21,162 bases of DNA from an uncultured Lachnospiraceae bacterium (GTDB taxonomy: Bacteria > Bacillota > Clostridia > Lachnospirales > Lachnospiraceae), in assembly GCA_910588885.1 (NCBI GenBank), contig CAJUSQ010000038.1:1-21162 (forward strand). The letters are read 5' to 3'. Positions within the stretch are counted from its first letter, which is position 1. Each line of letters starts with the position of its first letter. The translations under genes were made by a program, and so were the position numbers. This document shows, piece by piece, positions 14,797 through 21,162 of this stretch. The notes beneath the pieces were generated by a model that saw only the letters and a list, made by a program, of their open reading frames with translations, had not been told where the DNA came from and did not search any database.

Positions 14797-15725
14797 TATT
14801 TTTCTCCTTCTAACGCACCTTCAATATCGGCTTTCATGGCTTCCACAGCCGCCCGGGAAGCCTCTGCAAAATGTTCCGGCCCGAAGGAAGCGTACTGCTC
14901 CTGCTTGTAGGCCGCAATGATGCCCCGGGAAGAATTTACAATCGCACCCAGGCCGTCTTCATTAAAATAATGCACCAGATCCTTGCCGGTCCCGCCCTGG
15001 GCGCCGTAGCCCGGTACCAGGATAAAGCTCTTGGGCATTAATTTCCGCAAAACTTTTCCCATCTCCGGATAAGTGGCTCCCACAACGGCCCCGATGGCGC
15101 TGTAGGAAGTCCCCATACATTCCGCTCCCCACCGGGCCACCTGTTCTCCCACCCATTCATAGAGGGGGCGGCCGTCAATCAGCCTGTCCTGAAACTCCCC
15201 GCTGGAAGGGTTGGAGGTCTTCACCAGGATAAACAGTCCCTTATGCTCTTCTTTGCAGATCTCCACAAAGGGCTTGATGCCGTCGGTTCCCAAATAAGGA
15301 TTCACCGTAATAAAATCCTCATGGAAGGGTGTAAACTCCCGGCTGCCCACCTTTACCCGGCCAATATGGCCTGCTGCATATGCCGTAGAGGTGGAACCGA
15401 TATCTCCCCGCTTCACATCCCCGATTACCACCAGATCCTTCTTCTGGCAATAGGAAACGGTTTTCTCAAAAGCTGCAAGGCCCGGAACGCCGAACTGCTC
15501 ATACATGGCGATCTGGGGCTTTACCGCCGGGATCAAGTCCCATACGGCGTCAATAATTTCTTTATTAAACTGCCAAATGGCATCGGCCGCCCCTTCCAGC
15601 GTCTCTCCAAATTCCCCGAAGGATTTTTGCAGGATATGCTCCGGCACATAGGACAGCATGGGATCAAGCCCCACTACAATGGGGGCATGGGTCTTCTTTA
15701 TCTTTGTTATTAATTTATCAATCAT
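14796..15725 (-). CDS. pyrF: Orotidine 5'-phosphate decarboxylase, type 2 subfamily
   Basis: Decarboxylates OMP to UMP, the last step of the pathway; 309 aa. The length and sequence fit the longer type 2 PyrF subfamily rather than the 230-aa type 1. Conserved parts are IVVGLDPMLSYVP, AVKPQIAMYEQFG, the catalytic LVVIGDVKRGDIGSTS with its D-x-K-x-x-D core, TVNPYLGTDGIKPF, LVKTSNPSSGEFQD and LVPGYGAQGG. The ATG at 15725 has an AAGGA site eight bases upstream and overlaps the pyrC end by eight bases. An in-frame ATG 33 bases earlier lies inside pyrC and lacks support. The gene sits between pyrC and pyrK in a tightly overlapping operon. Confidence 0.96.
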   Translation of the reverse strand: MIDKLITKIKKTHAPIVVGLDPMLSYVPEHILQKSFGEFGETLEGAADAIWQFNKEIIDAVWDLIPAVKPQIAMYEQFGVPGLAAFEKTVSYCQKKDLVVIGDVKRGDIGSTSTAYAAGHIGRVKVGSREFTPFHEDFITVNPYLGTDGIKPFVEICKEEHKGLFILVKTSNPSSGEFQDRLIDGRPLYEWVGEQVARWGAECMGTSYSAIGAVVGATYPEMGKVLRKLMPKSFILVPGYGAQGGTGKDLVHYFNEDGLGAIVNSSRGIIAAYKQEQYASFGPEHFAEASRAAVEAMKADIEGALEGEK

Positions 15726-17016
15726 AATTTTTCCTTTCCGCATCCCAGTCATAGACAATTCTTCCGCCCAGAATCGTAGTCTTCACCCGGCCTTTCACCT
15801 GTTTTCCGTGAAAAGGCGTATTCCGGCCCTTGGACTGAAACCATTCGGCATCAATCCGGTATTCCGCTTCCGGGTCAAACACCACAAGATCCGCCGGCCT
15901 TCCGATCTTCAAAGTCCCTCTGTCCAGGCCCAGAATCTGTGCCGGGCGATAGCTCATCTTCTCCGCCATCTGCAGGGGTGTCAAATGTCCCTTGTCCACC
16001 AGCTCCGTCATCGTAAGGGCTGCCGCCGTTTCCAGTCCCACGATCCCAAAGGGCGCCTTTTTCATGGAGCAATTCTTCTCTTCCTTGCTGTGGGGGGCAT
16101 GGTCCGTGGAAATCACATCCATTGTCCCCTCCGAAAGTCCCTGAATCAGCGCATCTACATCTGCCCTGGTCCGAAGGGGCGGATTCATCTTGTAGTTGGC
16201 GTCGTCCGCTTCGATCTCCGCCGACGTCAGGGTAAAATGATGGGGGCAAACCTCTGCGGTCACCGGAATCCCACACTCCTTGGCCTTTGCCACCAGTTCC
16301 ACACTGTCCTTGGTGGAGCAATGGCACAAATGCAGCTTCGCCCCGGTTTCCTTCGCCAGAATAATATCCCTGGCAATGATGACATCCTCTACGGAATTGG
16401 TAATGCCCGGCATTCCCAGCCGCTTAGCATTTTCATCCTCGTTCATGACCCCGCCGTGGACCAGATTGGCATCCTCGCAGTGGGCCAGAATCGGCATGTC
16501 ATATTTCACCGCCAGCATCATGGCTTCCCGGTAGAGCTGGGTATTCATCACGGACTTCCCGTCCTCGCTTAGGGCCGAAATCCCCGCTTCCACCATATCT
16601 TCAATCTCCGAAAGGGCTTCGCCCCGCTGCCCCTTGGTAATGGCTCCTGCCTGCAGCACATTTACCAGGGCCACGTCCCCGGCCTTATTCAGCACATACC
16701 GGACCACATCGCCGTTGTCCACTGCCGGTTTCGTATTGGGCATGGCCAGAATCGTCGTAAAACCGCCCCGGGCCGCCGCCTTGGCCCCGGTTTCTACCGT
16801 TTCCTTATGCTCAAAGCCCGGATCCCGCAAATGCACATGCAGGTCTATAAACCCGGGCATTACAAAGCATCCTGCCGCGTCAATCACTTTATCCGCTTCT
16901 GCCACAAGCTTCGTACCGATCTTCGCAATTTTCCCATCCTGAATCAGTACGTCCGCAGGCTGATCCGTCTCTGTGGCAGGATCCAGCACCCGCCCGTTTT
17001 TTATTAAAATTTCCAT
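15718..17016 (-). CDS. pyrC: Dihydroorotase
   Basis: Cyclises carbamoyl-aspartate to dihydroorotate, the third step of UMP synthesis; 432 aa, class I multifunctional-type amidohydrolase with a zinc centre. Metal and active-site motifs are GFIDLHVHLRDPG (H60, H62), GFTTILAMPNTKP, ALSEDGKSVMN, PILAHCED, LHLCHCSTKDSV and VISTDHAPHSKEEK carrying the conserved Asp. The C-terminal GRPADLVVFDP and TILGGRIVYD are typical. The ATG at 17016 has an AAGGA site eight bases upstream. It is the first gene of pyrC-pyrF-pyrK-pyrD. The leader of roughly 40 bases is too short for a PyrR attenuator, and no pyrR gene is in the window. Confidence 0.97.
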   Translation of the reverse strand: MEILIKNGRVLDPATETDQPADVLIQDGKIAKIGTKLVAEADKVIDAAGCFVMPGFIDLHVHLRDPGFEHKETVETGAKAAARGGFTTILAMPNTKPAVDNGDVVRYVLNKAGDVALVNVLQAGAITKGQRGEALSEIEDMVEAGISALSEDGKSVMNTQLYREAMMLAVKYDMPILAHCEDANLVHGGVMNEDENAKRLGMPGITNSVEDVIIARDIILAKETGAKLHLCHCSTKDSVELVAKAKECGIPVTAEVCPHHFTLTSAEIEADDANYKMNPPLRTRADVDALIQGLSEGTMDVISTDHAPHSKEEKNCSMKKAPFGIVGLETAAALTMTELVDKGHLTPLQMAEKMSYRPAQILGLDRGTLKIGRPADLVVFDPEAEYRIDAEWFQSKGRNTPFHGKQVKGRVKTTILGGRIVYDWDAERKNYD

Positions 17017-17064
17017 AACCGGATCCTTCTCCTTCCTGATTTTGTCCTATTATTTCTGGTCATA

Positions 17065-17093
17065 ATTATATCACACAACCCATATCAGGGCAA
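17065..17093 (-). promoter_or_regulatory. Promoter of the pyr operon
   Basis: On the minus strand TTGCCC (17093-17088) and a perfect TATAAT (17070-17065) are 17 bases apart, about 50 bases before pyrC. No terminator-antiterminator pair lies between it and the gene. Regulation, if any, would be at initiation or by start-site choice. Confidence 0.78.
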
Positions 17094-17118
17094 CCTATTG
17101 GATGAAGAATGAGGGACA

Positions 17119-17163
17119 GAATCCGGTCTCTTGCCGTAAGGCAACTTTCAATAGGCCGGATTC
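17119..17163. repeat. Nested inverted repeat between thyX and pyrC
   Basis: GAATCCGG (17119-17126) and CCGGATTC (17156-17163) are perfect 8-bp inverted arms. Between them TTGCC-GTAA-GGCAA forms an inner 5-bp hairpin. The right arm abuts palindromic repeat copy B. A two-level hairpin could help end thyX transcription or insulate the pyr promoter; there is no T-tract. Confidence 0.5.
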
Positions 17164-17198
17164 GTTACTGTGAACACCATGGGGGTAAACAGCAACCC
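17163..17198. repeat. Palindromic repeat element, copy B (3' of thyX)
   Basis: Matches the reverse complement of copy A (13062-13097) at 33 of 36 positions. It starts 11 bases past the thyX stop, so both copies lie just downstream of a minus-strand operon. Because the element is nearly palindromic, its orientation carries little meaning. The three differences reduce the pairing of the inner arms. Confidence 0.75.
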
Positions 17199-17209
17199 CT
17201 CCCCTCCGG

Positions 17210-17854
17210 CTACTCCTGTACATCCTGGAAAAATACCGGCAGCTCCCTTTGAAATATGGTAAGGAGCTTTCCTGCAATCTCCCGCATCTGGGGATGGGCG
17301 CCGCCGGCCAGCCGCAGCCGGAAGAAATGACGCCATTCCCTCAGGTTCATGGTCATAACCAATTCTGTTTTCAGGGAGTTTGGCAGGACGGACCGGGCTT
17401 CCTGGGGAGAGGCCCCGGCTTCTATCATTTGAAAATAATGCTTCTCGGCACACTCCATCGCTTCCCGCCAAATTTCATACTTCCGGCGGTCTGCCGGATC
17501 ATCCAGGTCATAGGAAAATCCCGTAGCCAAATCAATCACGGAAATCTGATTCCGGAACTTATCCTTGGAGTAATTGCAGTACCGGGTGCTTTCCTGGCTG
17601 TAGCTGGCAACCCGGTGCCGTACGATCTCATGGGTCACACCCCGGTCGCAAATGACCCGTACGCTGATATTTTCATGTTCAATCACCGATTCATGGCCCC
17701 GCTTCAGCAGCCGGGCAATAAATGCTTCTGCGGAATGCGCTTCGATCTTGTCCTCGCTTTTATAGCAGACCCGCCCGATTTTTTCCAGTTTTTTTAATAT
17801 TTCCGAATATTCACCCATATCAATGATTTCTATTTCCGGTTTTACTACTATCAT
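17210..17854 (-). CDS. thyX: FAD-dependent thymidylate synthase
   Basis: Makes dTMP from dUMP using methylene-tetrahydrofolate, FAD and NADPH; 214 aa, a homotetramer in known cases. The diagnostic ThyX motif R-H-R-x7-S is present as RHRVASYSQES (79-89). Also visible are GHESVIEHENISVRVICDRG, the substrate-region STRYCNYSKDKF, and the C-terminal NSLKTELVMTMNLREWRHFFRLR with HPQMREIA. The ATG at 17854 has a GGAG site seven bases upstream. It has its own promoter and is separated from the pyr operon by 193 bases holding two hairpins and the pyr promoter, so it is probably a single-gene unit. Its neighbours make it part of a pyrimidine nucleotide cluster. Confidence 0.97.
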   Translation of the reverse strand: MIVVKPEIEIIDMGEYSEILKKLEKIGRVCYKSEDKIEAHSAEAFIARLLKRGHESVIEHENISVRVICDRGVTHEIVRHRVASYSQESTRYCNYSKDKFRNQISVIDLATGFSYDLDDPADRRKYEIWREAMECAEKHYFQMIEAGASPQEARSVLPNSLKTELVMTMNLREWRHFFRLRLAGGAHPQMREIAGKLLTIFQRELPVFFQDVQE

Positions 17855-17940
17855 ATTTCCGCTCCTTTTCCCTTTACTTTCTCATGGGATTGCCGGCACA
17901 AAATCCCTGACGCGCCCGCTTTTCTTTCCCAAGTGTTCCT

Positions 17941-17969
17941 ATTATATCTTATTTCAGATTTTGCCGCAA
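17941..17969 (-). promoter_or_regulatory. Promoter of thyX
   Basis: On the minus strand TTGCGG (17969-17964) and a perfect TATAAT (17946-17941) are 17 bases apart. The leader to thyX is about 80 bases. No riboswitch or attenuator was recognised in it. Confidence 0.75.
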
Positions 17970-18004
17970 CATTAAAACCACTCCGTTGATCCTGAATATT
18001 GATA

Positions 18005-18033
18005 ATGACAGTTCTCTTTTTTTATGGTAAAAT
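18005..18033 (+). promoter_or_regulatory. Candidate promoter of the hybrid kinase gene
   Basis: ATGACA (18005-18010) and TAAAAT (18028-18033) are 17 bases apart. They lie about 25 bases before the kinase start and diverge from the thyX promoter. The -35 box is weaker than in other promoters here. Confidence 0.5.
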
Positions 18034-18059
18034 TATCTATATGCAGGAGGTACATTGTC

Positions 18060-20384
18060 ATGACAGAACAACAGACCGATTCCATTTTAATTGAAACCAT
18101 CCTTTCCTTGCTTAGTATTCCGGGCAACAATACCGTTGACCTTTACAAGCTTCTTGAACAGGAAATGAACCGTACACAACCTGCCGCCGATGGCTGCGGT
18201 ATTCCGATAGATCCACTTGAACCGGAGCACCGGCTCCCCACAAGCATTACCGCCGACCCCCAGAATCTTCGGACCGTCTGTGAAATGCTGCGCTTTATGG
18301 ATGAGATGCCCGGTGGATTTCTCATTTACTGCGCCGACGAAACGGAGCAGATCGTCTATGCCAACCGTGCGCTGCTTCGTATCTTTCAGTGCAGGACTTT
18401 ACAGGAATTCCGGGAATATACCGGAAACTCCTTCCGGGGCTTCGTTCACCCGGAAGACCTTGAAGCGGTAGAAAACAGCATCCGGGAGCAGATTTCCTCA
18501 AACCGGCACGATCTGGATTATGTAGAATACCGGATTATCCGAAAGGACGGAGAGGTTCGCTGGCTGGAGGATTACGGACATTACACGGAGCATACCTCGG
18601 CCGGAGGTCTTTTTTATGTTTTTATCAGCGATGCCACGGAAAAAAAGAACCGTTTGCTGTCCGAACGGGCCGCTTTGATCCAGGAAAAGGAGAAAAAAGA
18701 GCGGAAAATCAAACGCCTGATTGAAGAATACGACAAGGAGCGGAAAACCCTCAATCAAGAACATCTCCGCCGCCTGGAGGTTATTGAAGGGCTCAGCATC
18801 AATTATGATTCTATTTTGTATGCGGATTTGGATACGGACACAATATTTCCTTACCGTTTAAGCAATCGAACAGAATATCAATTTGAGGGAAAGTACCAGG
18901 CCCGGGGCTTTCTCTGGTACATATCCGACTATGTGAAGACCTGGGTACATCCCGAAGACTGCGAAACTATTATCAAAGTCACTTCCCCGGAATATATCCG
19001 GGAAAAGCTGGCCTCTACCAAAACCTTTTATATCAATTACCGAATCATTAAGGACCAGCAGATTCAGTATCTGCAGCTTCGGATTGTAAATGTGGGAAGC
19101 CGGGAGCATGTTTCCCAGATTGTATTCGGCTACCGCAGGGTGGATGAAGAGGTGCGCAGGGAGATCGAGCAAAAGCAGCTTTTGGAAAATGCATTAAGCA
19201 ACGCGACCCTGGCGATCACGGCAAAAAACACCTTCCTTTCCAATATGTCCCACGATATGCGGACGCCCCTGAATGCGATTTTCGGTTATACGGACTTAGC
19301 CAAAAAAAGCTGTACCCAAAACGAAGCCGTCCGGGATTATCTGGAAAAAATCGAAACCTCCAGCCGTCTCCTTTTGGATCAGATTGAAAAAGTGCTGGAA
19401 ATTTCCTGGGCGGAAGCCAACGATATCCGGATTCTGGAAAGCGAATGCAACCTCTGCGACATCCTCCATGATGTCCGTACGCTCCTGCTGCCCCAGGCAG
19501 TAGAGAAAAAGATCGACATTACCGTGGATTCCGCCAACCTGGAACACTGCGATGTATTCAGCGACCAGGATAAGCTGCGGAAGATCCTGCTGCATCTGGC
19601 TAACAATGCCGTTACGTATACGGAGGAAGGCGGCAAGATCTTTTTATCCATCACCGAGCTGAAAAAACTGCCCAATGACTATGCCGTTTATCAGTTTGTG
19701 GTAAAAGACAATGGAATCGGCATCAGCGAAGAATTCCTGACCCACATTTTCGAACCCTTTGAGCGGGAAAAGAACACCACCTTCAGCGGTGTCCACGGCA
19801 TCGGCCTGGGCCTTACGATTACCAAGAACATCATCGAGGCCATGGGCGGCAAAATTGCAGTCAGCAGCGTACCGGAAAAGGGCAGCACCTTTACGGTAAC
19901 TCTCCGCCTGCGGATTCAAAGCCAGCCCCTTTCTTTCTTCATTGATACCGAGGATATTATTTCCCATCTGCTGAACCAGCGGATCCTTCTGGTAGACGAC
20001 AACGACATCAACCTGCAGATCGAAACCGAGATCCTCCGGGGCCTTGGATTTTTGATCGAAACGGCCACAAACGGCAGTATTGCGGTAGATAAGGTAAAAA
20101 ACTCCTCTCCCGGGGATTACGCCCTGGTCCTGATGGATATCCAGATGCCGGTTCTGGACGGACGGAAGGCCGCGGCAGCCATCCGGCGTTTGCCAAATCC
20201 GGCCCTGGCCAATATCCCCATCATTGCCCTGTCTGCCGACGCTTTTGAAAACGACATCCGTATGTCGATTGAATGCGGCATGGATGCCCATCTGACGAAG
20301 CCCATTGACATTCCCCTTTTGCTGGAAACCATTGCCAAGACCATGCAGATCCGGAAATTCTGGTCGGAGGAAAAGGAAGAATAG
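18060..20384 (+). CDS. PAS-domain hybrid sensor histidine kinase/response regulator
   Basis: A 774-aa signalling protein with no signal peptide or membrane segment, so probably cytoplasmic. A PAS_3-type domain spans about residues 76-197 (FLIYCADETEQIVYAN to WLEDYGHY). A charged coiled coil (about 198-237) and a second, more divergent PAS-like region (about 238-361) follow. The HisKA box SHDMRTPLNAIFGYTD has phospho-acceptor His398. The HATPase domain has the N box with Asn515, DNGIGI starting at Asp550, and the GIGLGLTI G2 box. The receiver domain (about 641-765) has ILLVDDNDIN, phospho-acceptor Asp693 in LMDIQMP and the TKP lysine. The ATG at 18060 has GGAGG nine bases upstream; a frame extension to 18024 overlaps the promoter. 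No HPt domain or output regulator is adjacent, so the phosphorelay partner lies elsewhere. The sensed signal is unknown. Confidence 0.94.
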   Translation: MTEQQTDSILIETILSLLSIPGNNTVDLYKLLEQEMNRTQPAADGCGIPIDPLEPEHRLPTSITADPQNLRTVCEMLRFMDEMPGGFLIYCADETEQIVYANRALLRIFQCRTLQEFREYTGNSFRGFVHPEDLEAVENSIREQISSNRHDLDYVEYRIIRKDGEVRWLEDYGHYTEHTSAGGLFYVFISDATEKKNRLLSERAALIQEKEKKERKIKRLIEEYDKERKTLNQEHLRRLEVIEGLSINYDSILYADLDTDTIFPYRLSNRTEYQFEGKYQARGFLWYISDYVKTWVHPEDCETIIKVTSPEYIREKLASTKTFYINYRIIKDQQIQYLQLRIVNVGSREHVSQIVFGYRRVDEEVRREIEQKQLLENALSNATLAITAKNTFLSNMSHDMRTPLNAIFGYTDLAKKSCTQNEAVRDYLEKIETSSRLLLDQIEKVLEISWAEANDIRILESECNLCDILHDVRTLLLPQAVEKKIDITVDSANLEHCDVFSDQDKLRKILLHLANNAVTYTEEGGKIFLSITELKKLPNDYAVYQFVVKDNGIGISEEFLTHIFEPFEREKNTTFSGVHGIGLGLTITKNIIEAMGGKIAVSSVPEKGSTFTVTLRLRIQSQPLSFFIDTEDIISHLLNQRILLVDDNDINLQIETEILRGLGFLIETATNGSIAVDKVKNSSPGDYALVLMDIQMPVLDGRKAAAAIRRLPNPALANIPIIALSADAFENDIRMSIECGMDAHLTKPIDIPLLLETIAKTMQIRKFWSEEKEE

Positions 20385-20424
20385 AAGGTTCGGCACAGCC
20401 AGATAAGGAAGTTTTTATGTAAAT

Positions 20425-20480
20425 ATCGAACGAAATATATTGTGCGATTTTTTGACATTTTCGTTCGATTTTCGTATAAA
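20425..20480 (+). promoter_or_regulatory. Toxin-antitoxin promoter with operator-like inverted repeat
   Basis: A near-perfect promoter, TTGACA (20452-20457), 17 bases, TATAAA (20475-20480), precedes the antitoxin gene. The perfect 11-bp inverted repeat ATCGAACGAAA (20425-20435) and TTTCGTTCGAT (20459-20469) flanks the -35 box, with its right arm inside the spacer. Phd/YefM antitoxins repress their own operons by binding such sites, so this is the likely operator. Confidence 0.75.
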
Positions 20481-20524
20481 AAATACAGAAGAACATACTA
20501 TGCACCATGAAGAAGGCGCATATT

Positions 20525-20746
20525 ATGATCGTAACCGCAGCCGAGTTTAAAACAAATCTCGGCAAATATCTGGAAATGGCTATGAAGCAGGACGTATTCA
20601 TTACCAAGAACGGCAGAAATATTGCCCGTCTCACCAGCCCTACCGTAAACAAGCTGGCGGTGCTGGACAGCCTTGTTGGTATTATTCCAAAAGACTCCGC
20701 CATGGATGAAGAAACCATACAAGAGGAACGGTTGGCCAAACAATGA
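20525..20746 (+). CDS. Phd/YefM-family antitoxin
   Basis: A 73-aa antitoxin and probable autorepressor. The N-terminal DNA-binding part reads MIVTAAEFKTNLGKYLEMA, then DVFITKNGRNIARLTSP, the standard Phd/YefM pattern. The C-terminal tail (SAMDEETIQEERLAKQ) is where such proteins usually wrap their toxin. The start at 20525 is chosen because family members begin at this MI(V/I)TA motif; an in-frame ATG at 20507 would add six residues with no better binding site. The stop overlaps the toxin ATG as ATGA, the usual coupled arrangement. The reading frame looks intact although its toxin partner is not. Confidence 0.9.
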   Translation: MIVTAAEFKTNLGKYLEMAMKQDVFITKNGRNIARLTSPTVNKLAVLDSLVGIIPKDSAMDEETIQEERLAKQ

Positions 20747-20955
20747 GAATCCTGATCGACACAAACGTAATCTTAGACATCCTGCAAAAGCGGGAACCGT
20801 TCTTCGCCGATTCCTACCGGGCGCTGCGAAAGGCCATTGAAACTGATGCCGTGGCCCAGCGGAACGGGGCCAGCTACATCCTTACCCGCAATATCAAAGA
20901 TTTTGCCGGTTCGGCGGTGCTCGCCATTCTCCCCACAGATTTTTTGAACAAGTAA
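20743..20955 (+). pseudogene. PIN-domain toxin with internal deletion
   Basis: VapC-type PIN proteins are Mg-dependent ribonucleases of about 130-140 aa; this frame has only 70. The N-terminus is perfect family sequence, MRILIDTNVILDILQKREPF with the first metal Asp6, and continues to LRKAIETD. The sequence then jumps to the C-terminal motif AVAQRNGASYILTRNIKDFAG, with Asp53. About 60-65 central residues, including the helices that carry the middle acidic active-site residues, are missing without a frame change. The protein should not fold as a PIN nuclease. The deletion size is estimated from the family length. It is followed directly by an intact terminator. Confidence 0.85.
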
Positions 20956-20958
20956 ACC

Positions 20959-20991
20959 TACCGCCACTCTTAACCGGGTGGCGGTATTTTT
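20959..20991 (+). terminator. Intrinsic terminator of the toxin-antitoxin operon
   Basis: TACCGCCAC and GTGGCGGTA form a perfect nine-bp stem with a 10-base loop, followed by TTTTT. It begins three bases after the stop codon of the truncated toxin gene. Confidence 0.9.
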
Positions 20992-20999
20992 CTGCCTGT

Positions 21000-21162
21000 T
21001 TATGTCCGGGCCATAGCCAATAACATGATTGTATGTGACATAGGCAAATTCTTCCACTGCCTGATACAGCGCCTCCTCTGTCTGGAACTCATACAGATTG
21101 CAAGGCACAGGCAGAGGAAATCGTAAAACACGAGTTAATCTATGATTGACAGTCAAGAGCCG
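21000..21162 (-). pseudogene. Possible IS3-type transposase C-terminal remnant, partial
   Basis: The minus-strand frame is open to the window end and contains NLYEFQTEEALYQAVEEFAY followed by VTYNHV. This resembles the end of DDE transposases of the IS3 type, where a helix of this kind leads into YN..RPH. Here the expected RPH and following residues are replaced by IGYGPDIN, and the frame then runs into the antitoxin terminator region without sense. No terminal inverted repeat or target duplication is visible. The assignment is by eye and uncertain; the rest would lie beyond the window. Confidence 0.35.

Noticed and set aside
15658..16572. A 304-codon plus-strand open frame antisense to pyrC and pyrF.
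   Set aside because: It lies wholly opposite conserved coding sequence, its translation is rich in P, H, R and Q with no family resemblance, and it has no ribosome binding site. It is a shadow of the pyr genes.
15718..17209. A PyrR-binding attenuator upstream of pyrC.
   Set aside because: The region from the likely transcription start to the pyrC ATG is roughly 40 bases and shows no terminator or anti-antiterminator.
19644..20396. A 250-codon minus-strand open frame antisense to the hybrid kinase.
   Set aside because: It mirrors the HATPase and receiver coding sequence and has no recognisable domain or ribosome binding site.
1..21162. CRISPR arrays, tRNA genes, complete insertion sequences or a prophage.
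   Set aside because: No regularly spaced repeats, cloverleaf genes, complete transposase or phage structural genes were seen on either strand.

Overview
The window looks like a chromosomal segment of a low-to-mid GC, Gram-positive anaerobe of the class Clostridia, probably Lachnospiraceae or a close relative. The grounds are strong GGAGG-type ribosome binding sites, lipobox-type lipoproteins, a T-box leader, a terminator-coupled cobalamin riboswitch, the two-subunit iron-sulfur L-serine dehydratase, and a class 1B dihydroorotate dehydrogenase paired with PyrK. This is inference from gene content; there is no rRNA or other phylogenetic marker. Most genes lie on the minus strand.

Left edge (1-1450): the start of a tryptophan-type ABC transporter operon read leftwards. 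A promoter and a T-box leader with an apparent UGG (Trp) specifier precede a TrpX-like lipoprotein. Its C-terminus is lost, and the sequence appears to run out of frame into permease-like codons at the window edge. Next (1455-4609) is a compact four-gene operon: an ECF sigma factor, a six-TM protein of unknown family that may be its membrane regulator, an ABC ATPase and an ABC-2 permease. A divergent lipoprotein gene (4827-5927, DUF3829-like) follows.

Middle (6012-13025): a catabolic or redox operon encodes a C_GCAxxG_C_C protein, an alpha/beta hydrolase, SdaAB and SdaAA. A divergent HxlR regulator separates it from a three-gene ABC importer of the BtuFCD/FecBCD class. A cobalamin riboswitch with its own terminator sits upstream of the importer, so the likely cargo is vitamin B12 or another corrinoid rather than an iron siderophore.

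Right half (13062-17969): a four-gene pyrimidine operon (pyrC-pyrF-pyrK-pyrD) and, behind a separate promoter, thyX. Together they cover dihydroorotate formation, its oxidation, OMP decarboxylation and dTMP synthesis; pyrE is not here. Two near-identical 36-nt palindromic elements lie at the 3' ends of pyrD and thyX.

Right edge (18005-21162): a soluble PAS-containing hybrid histidine kinase with a C-terminal receiver domain, then a Phd/YefM antitoxin gene with a clear promoter and operator-like inverted repeat. Its PIN toxin partner has lost the middle of the domain. A possible transposase remnant runs off the window end.

No CRISPR array, tRNA, rRNA or complete insertion sequence was found. 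The most unusual items are the decayed toxin beside an apparently intact antitoxin, the truncated trpX, the palindromic repeat pair, and the unrecognised membrane protein in the sigma factor operon.
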